A DNA stretch of 32,253 nt from Bacteroidota bacterium. Lineage in GTDB: Bacteria; Bacteroidota; Bacteroidia; Chitinophagales; Chitinophagaceae. The position numbers were made by a program, and so were the translations under genes. The stretch covers positions 1 through 32,253 of the forward strand of contig JABDGW010000031.1 in assembly GCA_013285855.1 (NCBI GenBank). Reading direction: 5' to 3'. Positions 1 through 7,674 of the stretch are shown here, one piece after another (the first letter of the stretch is position 1; each line of letters begins with the position of its first letter). The notes below the pieces were generated by a model that worked only from the letters and a program-made list of their open reading frames with translations, searched no databases and was not told where the DNA came from.

Positions 1-464
1 GCTCTTGCAATGGCAACACGTTGTTTTTGTCCGCCGGATAATTGTGTCGGAAAATGTTTCATGCGATTGCTTAATCCAACTTTTCCTAACGCTTCTTCTG
101 CGAGTTTTCTTCTTTCTTTTGCAGAAATATTTCGATACAATAAAGGCAATTCAACATTATCCAGCACTTTCAGATCATTGATGAGATGATAGCTTTGAAA
201 AATAAAACCAAGCTTTTTATTCCTAAAATGAGCAAGCTGTTTGTCACTTAATTTTTCGGTTTTTTCTTCATCGATTTTTACTTCTCCTTTTGTAGGTGCA
301 TCAAGCAAACCCATGATGTTGAGCAGTGTGCTTTTGCCACAGCCTGAAGGCCCCATGATGGATAGAAATTCACCTGCAACAACGTCAAGATTTACACTGT
401 TTAATGCAAGCGTTTCAACCGTATCTGTCCGATAAACTTTTTCAATATTTTTTAAATGTATCAT
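1..464 (-). CDS. MacB/LolD-type ABC transporter ATP-binding protein (partial)
   Basis: This is the N-terminal 154 codons of an ABC ATPase; the rest lies beyond the left edge. It should hydrolyse ATP to drive a MacB/LolD-type permease in the inner membrane. Visible are the Walker A motif GPSGCGKST (about residues 38-46), a Q-loop in FQSYHLI, and the ABC signature LSGGQKQRVAIARA near the cut end. ATG at 464 starts MIHLKNIEKVY, the usual beginning of this family. It is the third gene of a unit that starts with a membrane fusion protein and a TolC-like protein, which points to a MacAB-TolC-like efflux or secretion complex. The permease genes would be expected just outside the window. Substrate unknown. 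Confidence 0.93.
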   Translation of the reverse strand, partial: MIHLKNIEKVYRTDTVETLALNSVNLDVVAGEFLSIMGPSGCGKSTLLNIMGLLDAPTKGEVKIDEEKTEKLSDKQLAHFRNKKLGFIFQSYHLINDLKVLDNVELPLLYRNISAKERRKLAEEALGKVGLSNRMKHFPTQLSGGQKQRVAIAR

Positions 465-531
465 AGTTTTTGTTTGAGTGAGATTATGATTTGATCTTTG
501 TTTTGTTTGTAGTTCTATTATAAAAAACTGT

Positions 532-1986
532 TTATTGGTATGTGATCTTTTGATTTTTTTCGAAGTCGTAAAGTGATAAATAACGCAGTTCGTAATAGGC
601 GCCCCAAAAATCTCGCAATGCAGAAATATAATCTCTCTTCGCCTGGTCCTTTTCCTGGAAAGCAATACTCAGATCTGTGATACTTAAATTTCCAAGCACA
701 TACCGATCTTTTGCAATTTGATATTTCTCACTAGCAATACTGTCTGCCTGTGCTGTGATTACAAGCTGATCTTTCATCATATCAAACAATGTTACCTGCG
801 TTACGATTTCTTGTGTAAAAGTTTGCTTGTCTTGTTCCACTGCGTATTCTGCAAATTTCAAATTTGCCTGAGCCGTATTGGTTCTTGATTTTGATCTTCC
901 CCAATCTAAAATTGGAATATCAAATTCCAGTTGCAACAACTGTTGGTCTTGCGGAGATTGATACACTTTTGAAATGGTGCCTGCACTTTTTGAATAACCT
1001 AATCTTGCGGTTAAGGTTGCATTCAAACCATTGTCGCCCTTTGCTTTTATCACATCGCGTTTTGCTTCCGCAATGCGGCGAACAAATGCAATGGCATCGC
1101 TACGGTTTTCATAAGCCTCTTTCAATACTTTATCCGTTTCAACATTCATATCAATTGTTGATTCCGGTAAATCAAGCGCAATCTTATCATTGCTTGATAA
1201 TCCCGTATATGTGCGAAGATTAAGTGTTGCAATTTCCATATCCCGCTTCGCAATGCCAACTGCTTTTTCTGCTTTTAGTTGTTCAAGTTGTAATTGTAAA
1301 ATTTCATTCTTTGATATTTTGCCAATATCTAATTTCTCATTTGCAATGCGCAGAATATTTTTTGTGTTTACGAGGTTTGTATCAGCAATACGATAATTTA
1401 CCTGAGCTAAAAGCAAATCAAAAAAATATCCGCTGGCAACAATGGCGATCTGCTCCATTGATTCTACATAAGCCTGTTTACTTTCATTATATTTTAAAGG
1501 CTCAATTTTATTATCCCATTTTAGCTGGTTGAACTGAAATATCGGTTGACTATAACCAATTCCATAAGGCACGCTGTTGTATAAAGTGTTCTTCCTGTCA
1601 AAATCATCAAAGCGCTGTATTTGGGTTGTACCGAAAATCGTTCCGCCTGTTGCTGCAATGCTTTGACTGAACGACATGTTAAGAGCAGCATTATCGTTGT
1701 GCACCGGCTGAAATTCTATTGTACCATTTGGCTGCTGCACTTCAACGAATGATTTACTATACCCAGGTAAAACTCCATTCAATGACAACTGTGGCTGATA
1801 GTTTGATTTGTACGTTTTCCATTCCCAGTATTTTGTTTCTTTAACTGTAACAGCTTGTTTTGAAGCAATTGATTTCTGTTTCGCCATTTCAACTACTTGT
1901 TGCAAGCTTAAACGAATGGTATCATTTACCTGACTGAATAATTTGAAACTACTAAGAATAAAAGCTATGATAAATGCGCTTTTCAT
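532..1986 (-). CDS. TolC-like outer membrane efflux protein
   Basis: A 484-aa outer membrane factor of the TolC/OprM family, the channel through which an inner-membrane pump exports its substrate across the outer membrane. A signal peptide is visible (MKSAFIIAFILSSFKLFSQ, cleavage near residue 19). The remainder has the two repeated helical halves typical of the family, with long Gln/Glu/Lys/Ala-rich coiled-coil stretches at about residues 170-260 and 370-460 and length normal for the family. It lies 22 bp after the membrane fusion protein gene and 67 bp before the ABC ATPase gene, all on one strand, so the three are probably one operon. Substrate cannot be told from sequence. Confidence 0.92.
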   Translation of the reverse strand: MKSAFIIAFILSSFKLFSQVNDTIRLSLQQVVEMAKQKSIASKQAVTVKETKYWEWKTYKSNYQPQLSLNGVLPGYSKSFVEVQQPNGTIEFQPVHNDNAALNMSFSQSIAATGGTIFGTTQIQRFDDFDRKNTLYNSVPYGIGYSQPIFQFNQLKWDNKIEPLKYNESKQAYVESMEQIAIVASGYFFDLLLAQVNYRIADTNLVNTKNILRIANEKLDIGKISKNEILQLQLEQLKAEKAVGIAKRDMEIATLNLRTYTGLSSNDKIALDLPESTIDMNVETDKVLKEAYENRSDAIAFVRRIAEAKRDVIKAKGDNGLNATLTARLGYSKSAGTISKVYQSPQDQQLLQLEFDIPILDWGRSKSRTNTAQANLKFAEYAVEQDKQTFTQEIVTQVTLFDMMKDQLVITAQADSIASEKYQIAKDRYVLGNLSITDLSIAFQEKDQAKRDYISALRDFWGAYYELRYLSLYDFEKNQKITYQ

Positions 1987-2008
1987 TTTTAATTTCTATT
2001 ATTAATTC

Positions 2009-3256
2009 TTAATTTTTTATTGTTACTTCTTCTGAATTTTTATAATCACTCATATCTGATGTAATCACCACATCACCTGGCTTTACATTGTCTTTTAACT
2101 CTACATAATCGAAGTTGGTCATGCCAATATGCACCGTTCTTTTTTCAGCTTTTCCATTATTCAAAACAAATATGTCCTGAACTGATGATCCTTTGAATGC
2201 AGGACCGTTTTTCACTCTTAAAATATTATTGTGGGAGTCTGTTACGAGATAGACATCTACTTTCATATTCGGTCGCAACATCTTGTTATTTTGTTCATCG
2301 AGCCTAACATCAAATGATACAATTCCATTCTGCACAGATGGATAAATATTTGAAACCGTTCCGCGAATCTGCGTTTCATTAATAAGAATAATTGCAGTCA
2401 GTCCATTGTGCAACTGGTCGAGATAATTATCAGAAATACTGCCGGTAACTTTAAAGCTACTAAGGTCTGCAATGCGTGCAAGCGATTCGCCTTCATGTAC
2501 CGCAACGCCGATATTTTTATTTACCCATGTTACAACACCAGCTCTTGTAGCAACAATGTTTGCAGCATTTAATTTGCGTTCTAATTCGTTCAAATTATTT
2601 TCTTCAACGTCAGCAGCAAGTTCCGCTTCTCTTATTTCAAGCTGCATGGTTTGTTGCTTGCTTTTAATTTCATTTTCGAGTTGTTGCTTTTCAAGATTGG
2701 CAACTTTTAAATCGAGCTCTGCTTTATCAACATCTTCTTTTGTTCCGCCGCCGGCTTTATATAAACGTTTTGCATTTTCAACATCAGCTTCCAAAGAATT
2801 TATGCGTAGTTGTTTTATATCGTTGCTTGATTTGATGTCATAAAAGCTTTTGTTCAAATCAAGTTTCAATTTTGCTATATTATTACGCTTAGACTCAAGC
2901 TCAAATTTTTCTTTATCATATTCTGTTTGTGCAGCAGTTTTATCGAGTGTTAATATTGATTGTCCAGACTGCACTTTATTACCTGCGTCCATTACTACGT
3001 TTTGAATAGAAGCATTTATCGGGCTTGTAATTATTTCTTCGAACTCAGGCAGAATTTCTCCGCTTGCAGAAATTGTATTTTCAATATTGCCTCTTTCAAC
3101 AACAGCCGTTGTAATGTTTGATTTTTTTAAAGATGAAGCAAATGAAGTGCGCACTAACCAAATTGCTGTAACAAGTATAACGACACTTATTATAATAAAA
3201 GAAAAAGTTTTTTTATTCTTTTTCTTCCTTACTTCTTCTTCAATCATCTTATCCAT
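2009..3256 (-). CDS. HlyD/MacA-type periplasmic adaptor (membrane fusion protein)
   Basis: A 415-aa periplasmic adaptor that would bridge the inner-membrane ABC transporter and the TolC-like channel. After a basic cytoplasmic N-terminus (EEEVRKKKNKK) comes one membrane span (about residues 17-36). Next are a barrel/lipoyl half with GNIENTISASGEILPEF, a long coiled-coil hairpin rich in Glu/Lys/Leu (about 105-230), the second lipoyl half (VATRAGVVTWVNKNIGV), and a beta-barrel and membrane-proximal region ending in VVITSDMSDY. The layout matches MacA-like adaptors. ATG 3256 is used; an in-frame ATG lies three codons on. It is the first gene of the efflux operon, and a 35-bp repeat shared with the neighbouring secreted-protein gene lies 158 bp upstream. 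Confidence 0.92.
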   Translation of the reverse strand: MDKMIEEEVRKKKNKKTFSFIIISVVILVTAIWLVRTSFASSLKKSNITTAVVERGNIENTISASGEILPEFEEIITSPINASIQNVVMDAGNKVQSGQSILTLDKTAAQTEYDKEKFELESKRNNIAKLKLDLNKSFYDIKSSNDIKQLRINSLEADVENAKRLYKAGGGTKEDVDKAELDLKVANLEKQQLENEIKSKQQTMQLEIREAELAADVEENNLNELERKLNAANIVATRAGVVTWVNKNIGVAVHEGESLARIADLSSFKVTGSISDNYLDQLHNGLTAIILINETQIRGTVSNIYPSVQNGIVSFDVRLDEQNNKMLRPNMKVDVYLVTDSHNNILRVKNGPAFKGSSVQDIFVLNNGKAEKRTVHIGMTNFDYVELKDNVKPGDVVITSDMSDYKNSEEVTIKN

Positions 3257-3413
3257 TCAATGAAATTTGGCTATTTGTTTTTCAATACAAATGCCAAACA
3301 CAAAACATTAGAAATAAGCCAGTTGTTAGTTTTTTGATTTTAAAAAAAGTCCGGTATCGGACAAACTGTTTAAGAATGGAATGATTTAAGGTGTAATGCT
3401 TTTTACAAAGCCC

Positions 3414-3448
3414 GAAATGCTATTTTAAATATACTCTAAAATCTAAAG
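3414..3448. repeat. 35-bp direct repeat, copy 1
   Basis: This 35-bp stretch is identical to 4312-4346. Similarity continues on both sides: 3404-3454 against 4302-4352 is 51 bp with four differences, including a shared TACAAAG. The copy ends 158 bp upstream of the adaptor gene start. Copy 2 ends at a similar distance upstream of the secreted-protein gene. A shared promoter/regulatory region or a remnant of local duplication would both fit. Confidence 0.85.
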
Positions 3449-3532
3449 GATGAATATTTTTATCGAAGCAGGGACCTCATAGTAAAGTTAAATGTGTGCT
3501 GTATGAGATTCTGTGATACATGAATAAAAGGG

Positions 3533-3576
3533 ACAGGGTCTTGTAGCTTTTATAAATGCCCTCCCGAAGACCCTGT
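3533..3576 (-). terminator. Stem-loop, probable terminator of the secreted-protein gene
   Basis: ACAGGGTCTT (3533-3542) pairs perfectly with AAGACCCTGT (3567-3576), a 10-bp stem with a 24-nt loop. On the minus strand it follows the stop of the 158-aa gene and is trailed by CCCTTTTATT. The T-tract is short, so termination may be partial. Confidence 0.5.
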
Positions 3577-3590
3577 TAAAACATAAATTG

Positions 3591-3608
3591 GTTGGTCACA
3601 AGACCAAC
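3591..3608. repeat. 7-bp perfect hairpin
   Basis: GTTGGTC-ACAA-GACCAAC forms a compact hairpin 47 bp past the stop of the 158-aa gene and just before the larger stem-loop. It may help end or stabilise that transcript. There is no T-run of its own. Confidence 0.45.
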
Positions 3609-3654
3609 GCATGCAAAGAATAACTAACAGATTGTAAACGGCAACTGCTCACAA

Positions 3655-4131
3655 TCATTTGGCAGTAACGGTAAGCGTAGACATTGCCAAGCCCTTTTTG
3701 CCAAAGCCACCACTGTTTCTTTCTATAAACATTTTACTATCGCCAAACACGGTATTCATTGTTGTGGTTTCGGTAGTACATGCCTGAACTTGATTTACAA
3801 GCGCAGTGTAAAGTGCGTCTATTTTATCGGAGAGGGAAATGATTTTGAAAGAGCTGATGGTATAAACAGTGGTCATAGCGCCATTAACCAACATCTTTTT
3901 GGGCTTTAGCCATACTTTGATCTGCGCCAGCTCATTATCGTCTCTCATCTCCTGGATGGTGTTGGTTTCGGCAGGCAGGAGTTTGGTTTGTATCTCGAGA
4001 TATTTTTCAGCAAACTGTTTGATGTTGTTGGTTGAATCAGATCCGTCGCCCAGCCATAAGTTGCATGTTTTGGCCTGGCCCATGACTACAGTACTAACAA
4101 CGAGGAAACAAGCGAAGAAGATGCTTTTCAT
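3655..4131 (-). CDS. Secreted protein of unknown function
   Basis: A 158-aa protein that I do not recognise. It begins with a clear signal peptide (MKSIFFACFLVVSTVVMGQA, cleavage after residue 19 or so), so it is exported. The mature part has only two cysteines (KTCNLW and QACTTE), which could form one disulphide in the periplasm. The middle is predicted mixed helix/strand, and the C-terminus is Gly/Ser/Thr-rich and ends in TLTVTAK. No membrane anchor or lipobox. It stands alone, with a 262-bp gap upstream and a probable terminator downstream. The 35-bp repeat copy 2 lies 181 bp upstream of its ATG. Confidence 0.72.
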   Translation of the reverse strand: MKSIFFACFLVVSTVVMGQAKTCNLWLGDGSDSTNNIKQFAEKYLEIQTKLLPAETNTIQEMRDDNELAQIKVWLKPKKMLVNGAMTTVYTISSFKIISLSDKIDALYTALVNQVQACTTETTTMNTVFGDSKMFIERNSGGFGKKGLAMSTLTVTAK

Positions 4132-4311
4132 AAATAAAGATTTTTGTTGAATGATGAAAGGCTAAAATAAGTTTTCACTTTGAAGATGGTGTCATTAAAA
4201 TCATAAATTTTCAGTCGCAACAGGATATTGTTTTTCGCAATGTAATCTGAAATTTAAAATAGAACCTGTCTGCAAAGGAATCAATAAAAAAACTACAATT
4301 ATACAAAGTTT

Positions 4312-4346
4312 GAAATGCTATTTTAAATATACTCTAAAATCTAAAG
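4312..4346. repeat. 35-bp direct repeat, copy 2
   Basis: Identical over 35 bp to 3414-3448. It sits between the end of the 206-aa gene and the start of the secreted-protein gene, 181 bp upstream of the latter. The two copies bracket the secreted-protein gene in direct orientation, 898 bp apart. Confidence 0.85.
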
Positions 4347-4393
4347 AATGAAGATTGAGTGAAATTTTTATAGAGTTGAAATTGTGTTAGCTA

Positions 4394-5014
4394 TTAATCA
4401 CTTTTCCGCTCAACCAATCCTTCTGCTAAGTTTTGCCATTGAATTTTTGAAAAGCTGTTGATTGCAGTGCTGCCAACAACAGTGTGACGTAATTTATCTG
4501 TTACAGATCCTGTATCATCATTAGGTTTTACATTTCTATCAATGATTGTTGCTGTAACTTTTATCTCTTCCCGTGTAATTATAAAATTGCTTGTAGCAGC
4601 AGCATCATAAAAATGAGCAATGTGCTCCTGGTTGTCAAGCGGATTTGCTGCAGGCCGCACTCTAAATCCTATGCTTTGAATATTACCATCACCAATTTCT
4701 TTTAATTCTTCTACAAAAACCCAATCATAACCTTCACCTGCTTTGCTGCCAGGCCCCGGAATATCTACTCGTATATAATCTCCCTGTTGTACATTTCTTT
4801 GCGTTTCATTTCCATTCTTATCAAACACCTGGAATTCTGCGCTTATAAAGCCTGCAATTTTATGCCATTTGTTTACATTCAATAAACGCTCTTTTGCTGC
4901 ATTATAAAAAATAGAAGCGTTATTATCATCTTCCAACTCAACAGATGCATCTGCTTCAATTCCTCTTCCTGTATATTGTTCAGGAACTATGTCTGTGTAA
5001 TCTTTTGTTTTCAT
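4394..5014 (-). CDS. Uncharacterised protein at the end of the hyp operon
   Basis: A 206-aa protein that I cannot assign. It starts 22 bp after the hypE stop on the same strand, so it is probably the last gene of the hydrogenase maturation operon. It has no signal peptide, no membrane span, no cysteine and few histidines, so a metal-binding or redox role looks unlikely. It is acidic, with a beta-rich middle (QQGDYIRVDIPGPGSK, YDWVFVEELKEI) and a helical C-terminus. A middle part reads like a small beta-barrel and could be a binding module. Position suggests, but does not prove, a link to the hydrogenase; it might equally be an unrelated gene co-transcribed by chance. Confidence 0.75.
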   Translation of the reverse strand: MKTKDYTDIVPEQYTGRGIEADASVELEDDNNASIFYNAAKERLLNVNKWHKIAGFISAEFQVFDKNGNETQRNVQQGDYIRVDIPGPGSKAGEGYDWVFVEELKEIGDGNIQSIGFRVRPAANPLDNQEHIAHFYDAAATSNFIITREEIKVTATIIDRNVKPNDDTGSVTDKLRHTVVGSTAINSFSKIQWQNLAEGLVERKSD

Positions 5015-5036
5015 AAGGCTATAAATTTTGAATCCA

Positions 5037-6116
5037 TCAGCAAATTCTTGGCAACTGTTCGCCCGATAACATGTCTACAACTCTCGAGCCACCAATTGCA
5101 GTTTTCATCATTACCATGCCTGCATGTTGATTAACCACTTCACCAATTACGGCTGCATTTTTTCCTAAAGGATGAGATTGCATGGCTTGCAAAACCGTAT
5201 CGCAAATTCCAGGTGGAACAATCACTATCATTTTTCCTTCATTGGCAACGTATAAAGGATCAAGACCCAGTATTTCGCAAGCACCCTTTACTTCTTCACG
5301 AATAGGGATTTTTGTTTCTTCAAGATACACACCAAGCTTTGCACTTTCCGCAATTTCAGTCATTACACTTGTTACGCCGCCACGTGTTGCATCACGCAGC
5401 ATGTGCACATCTTTACTTGCATTTAGTATTGTTTCTACTAATCCATTTAAAGCTGCGGTATCACTTCTTATTTCTGTTTCAAATTCTAAATTTTCACGCA
5501 CAGACATGATGGCTATTCCATGGTCTGCAATGGTGCCATTGATAATAATTTTATCACCTGCTTTTACATTGGCTGTCTTTATGTTTACATCATCAGGAAT
5601 AATCCCAATGCCTGAAGTATTAATATAAATCTGGTCGCCTTTGCCGCGGTCAACCACTTTTGTATCGCCGGTTACAAACAGCACACAGGCTTTCTTTGCA
5701 GCGTTTTGCATTGATAAAATTACACGCCAGAAATCTTCCATTGCAAAACCTTCTTCAATAATAAAACCTGCAGATAAATACATGGGTTTTGCACCGCACA
5801 TTGATAAATCATTCACCGTTCCGTTAACTGCTAATTCGCCAATATTTCCACCGGGAAAAAATATCGGGTTTACTACATAACTATCAGTGCTGAATGCAAG
5901 CTTTGTATTGTTGATATTTAATAATGCACCATCATGCAAAGGGCTTAGAAATTCATTTTTAAATTGCGGCAATATCATTTGTTCAATTAAACGATGCGTT
6001 AATTTGCCGCCACTGCCATGCGCTAATGTTACTTCTTTATAATTGGTAATAGGCAAAGGGCAAGAGCCTAATAAAGTTGCGTAATCAATGCTGCTGTTTA
6101 TTTCTTTTATTTCCAT
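5037..6116 (-). CDS. hypE: Hydrogenase maturation protein HypE
   Basis: HypE dehydrates the thiocarboxamide on its C-terminal cysteine to a thiocyanate, the cyanide donor for the Fe(CN)2CO centre, working with HypF and HypD. The C-terminus is PRIC, the required terminal Cys. The AIRS/PurM-like ATP-binding fold is visible in HGSGGKLTHRLI, FSTDSYVV, GGNIGELAVNGTVNDL and RDATRGGV. I start at ATG 6116 (MEIKEINSS, 359 aa). The upstream in-frame ATG at 6134 would add MVQKII, which is encoded at the edge of a dispersed repeat. It follows hypD across that repeat (72 bp) and precedes the 206-aa gene by 22 bp. Confidence 0.96.
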   Translation of the reverse strand: MEIKEINSSIDYATLLGSCPLPITNYKEVTLAHGSGGKLTHRLIEQMILPQFKNEFLSPLHDGALLNINNTKLAFSTDSYVVNPIFFPGGNIGELAVNGTVNDLSMCGAKPMYLSAGFIIEEGFAMEDFWRVILSMQNAAKKACVLFVTGDTKVVDRGKGDQIYINTSGIGIIPDDVNIKTANVKAGDKIIINGTIADHGIAIMSVRENLEFETEIRSDTAALNGLVETILNASKDVHMLRDATRGGVTSVMTEIAESAKLGVYLEETKIPIREEVKGACEILGLDPLYVANEGKMIVIVPPGICDTVLQAMQSHPLGKNAAVIGEVVNQHAGMVMMKTAIGGSRVVDMLSGEQLPRIC

Positions 6117-6128
6117 TATAATTTTTTG

Positions 6129-6184
6129 AACCACGAAGACGCGAAGACACTAAGTTTCTTCGTGCACCTTGTGCCTTAGTGGTT
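6129..6184. repeat. Imperfect inverted repeat with CGAAGAC units between hypD and hypE
   Basis: The gap between hypD and hypE is filled by a GC-richer, imperfectly palindromic element. AACCAC (6129-6134) pairs with GTGGTT (6179-6184), and the inside holds repeated GAAGAC/CTAAG-like words on one arm and CTTCG/CTTAG words on the other. It resembles short dispersed 'cgaagacacgaag' elements I recall from intergenic DNA of environmental bacteria. It can fold into a long hairpin in the polycistronic mRNA, which may affect relative hypE expression. Confidence 0.65.
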
Positions 6185-6188
6185 TAAT

Positions 6189-7304
6189 TTATTCAGGCAC
6201 TGCCATTTCAATTTTTTCTAAAAATCTTCCATACGTATAATACGCAGCGCATGCGCCTTCACCTGAAACCATCGTTGCACCTAACGGATGTTCGGGCGTA
6301 CATTGTTTGCCGAATGCAGAACACTGCTGCGGTTTTTTTACGCCCTGCAACACCAGCCCGCTGATGCAAACAGATGATTCCTGCGTATCAATTTTATCTA
6401 CATTAAAAATCAATTCAGCATCATAATCTTTAAATTCAGATTTTAATTTATAACCGCTTTGCGGAATAGAACCAATGCCCCGCCACTTTCTATCGCTTAC
6501 TTCAAATACTTTATATACTAAATCCATCGCTGTCCGATTGCCCGCTTCATTCACCACTCTTGAGTATTGATTTTCTACTTCGGCTCTGCCTTCTTCCAAT
6601 TGTTTCACCGTCATCAAAACACCATGCAATAAATCCATCGGTTCAAAACCAGTAATAACTATTGGTACTTTAAATGTTGAAGCCAACGGAAAATATTCAT
6701 TGTAACCCATCACCGTGCAAACATGGCCCGGACCTAAAAAAGCCTGCACACGGTTTTGTGGTGATTGCAGTATAGCAGCCATTGCAGGCGGCACCAAAAC
6801 ATGCGAAACCAAAACAGAAAAATTTGTAATGCCCTGTTGCTTTGCAAGCCACACGCTCATTGCATTTGCGGGTGCGGTAGTTTCAAAACCAATAGCAAAA
6901 AATACCACTTTTTTACCAGGATTTGCTTTCGCAATTTTCAAACAATCAATCGGTGAATAAACAACACGTATATCAGCGCCGCGTGATTTTAAAACAAGCA
7001 AATCACTATGCGAACCAGGCACACGCAGCATATCACCAAATGAGCAAAAGATAACATCCTCACGGCTTGCAATGGCATGAGCTTTATCAATCATTTCAAG
7101 TGATGTAACGCAAACCGGGCAACCCGGGCCATGCACCAATTCAATTTCAGGAGGCAGCATTCTGTCAAGCCCATACTTCACAATGGAATGTGTTTGCCCG
7201 CCGCACACTTCCATAATCACCCATGGCTTTGTAACAATGCGTGCAATTTCTTTTATGAGTTTCTGCGCAAGTTCTTCATCACGATATTCATCAAGATACT
7301 TCAT
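6189..7304 (-). CDS. hypD: Hydrogenase maturation protein HypD
   Basis: HypD is the iron-sulphur scaffold on which, with HypC, the Fe(CN)2CO unit is built. The family signatures are present: CGGQTH (C34), HGPGCPVC (C62, C65), an [10 protein letters not shown] loop, [10 protein letters not shown], and C-terminal cysteines for the [4Fe-4S] cluster ([20 protein letters not shown]). Start chosen at ATG 7304 ([11 protein letters not shown], 371 aa) because a near-perfect AGGAGG lies five bases before it; a start at 7364 would add an unrelated N-terminus. It overlaps the end of hypC by 14 bp, so the two are probably translationally coupled, fitting their 1:1 complex. Confidence 0.97.
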   Translation of the reverse strand: MKYLDEYRDEELAQKLIKEIARIVTKPWVIMEVCGGQTHSIVKYGLDRMLPPEIELVHGPGCPVCVTSLEMIDKAHAIASREDVIFCSFGDMLRVPGSHSDLLVLKSRGADIRVVYSPIDCLKIAKANPGKKVVFFAIGFETTAPANAMSVWLAKQQGITNFSVLVSHVLVPPAMAAILQSPQNRVQAFLGPGHVCTVMGYNEYFPLASTFKVPIVITGFEPMDLLHGVLMTVKQLEEGRAEVENQYSRVVNEAGNRTAMDLVYKVFEVSDRKWRGIGSIPQSGYKLKSEFKDYDAELIFNVDKIDTQESSVCISGLVLQGVKKPQQCSAFGKQCTPEHPLGATMVSGEGACAAYYTYGRFLEKIEMAVPE

Positions 7305-7590
7305 GGTTACCTCCTTTATATTTTGCAATTGTTTCGTCAACAAACTGCTGAATGTCCAATTCATCTAATTGGTTCAAATCCTCCAGCGCTTTATACGTTC
7401 GCTCTGCTTCTGCTTCATCTACTTTATTCAATGCAAAACCAACGTGCACCAGCACATAATCACCGGGCACCACATCCGGCGTGTATTGCAAACACACCTG
7501 TTTTACAATGCCGCCAAAATTTGTTTTACCCATTCTCACGCCATCGGCTTCGTGAATCTCCATCACTTTTCCGGGAATTGCTAAACACAT
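7291..7590 (-). CDS. hypC: Hydrogenase maturation chaperone HypC
   Basis: HypC/HupF-family chaperone, 99 aa, which carries the iron centre with HypD and hands it to the large-subunit precursor. It begins with MCLAIPGKV; Cys2 is the conserved iron-binding cysteine after Met removal. The small OB-fold core follows ([32 protein letters not shown]), then a helical tail of about 40 residues. The [12 protein letters not shown] motif is typical. It lies 84 bp after hypF and overlaps hypD by 14 bp. Confidence 0.96.
   Translation of the reverse strand: MCLAIPGKVMEIHEADGVRMGKTNFGGIVKQVCLQYTPDVVPGDYVLVHVGFALNKVDEAEAERTYKALEDLNQLDELDIQQFVDETIAKYKGGNHEVS
7310..7315 (-). promoter_or_regulatory. Strong Shine-Dalgarno of hypD inside hypC
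   Basis: AGGAGG on the minus strand, five bases before the hypD ATG and inside the last codons of hypC (Lys-Gly-Gly-Asn). Most genes in this window have no such motif, as is usual in Bacteroidota, so it stands out and decides the hypD start. Confidence 0.75.
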
Positions 7591-7674
7591 AATTTTTGTT
7601 TTTTATTTTTTTGTTAACCGGCTTTTGTACTTTGTAGCATCGTCTGTTGTGTCACTCCCTTGTACTATATATTT

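Larger units (their letters stand above)
3257..3654. other. Intergenic region with repeat and hairpins
   Basis: 398 bp without a gene, between the secreted-protein gene and the efflux operon. It holds one copy of a 35-bp direct repeat, a 10-bp stem-loop and a smaller 7-bp hairpin, which are listed separately. I see no coding potential in it. Confidence 0.7.

Noticed and set aside
6129..6184. GAAGAC repeats as a CRISPR fragment.
   Set aside because: There are no regularly spaced identical repeats with unique spacers and no cas genes; it is a single imperfect palindrome.
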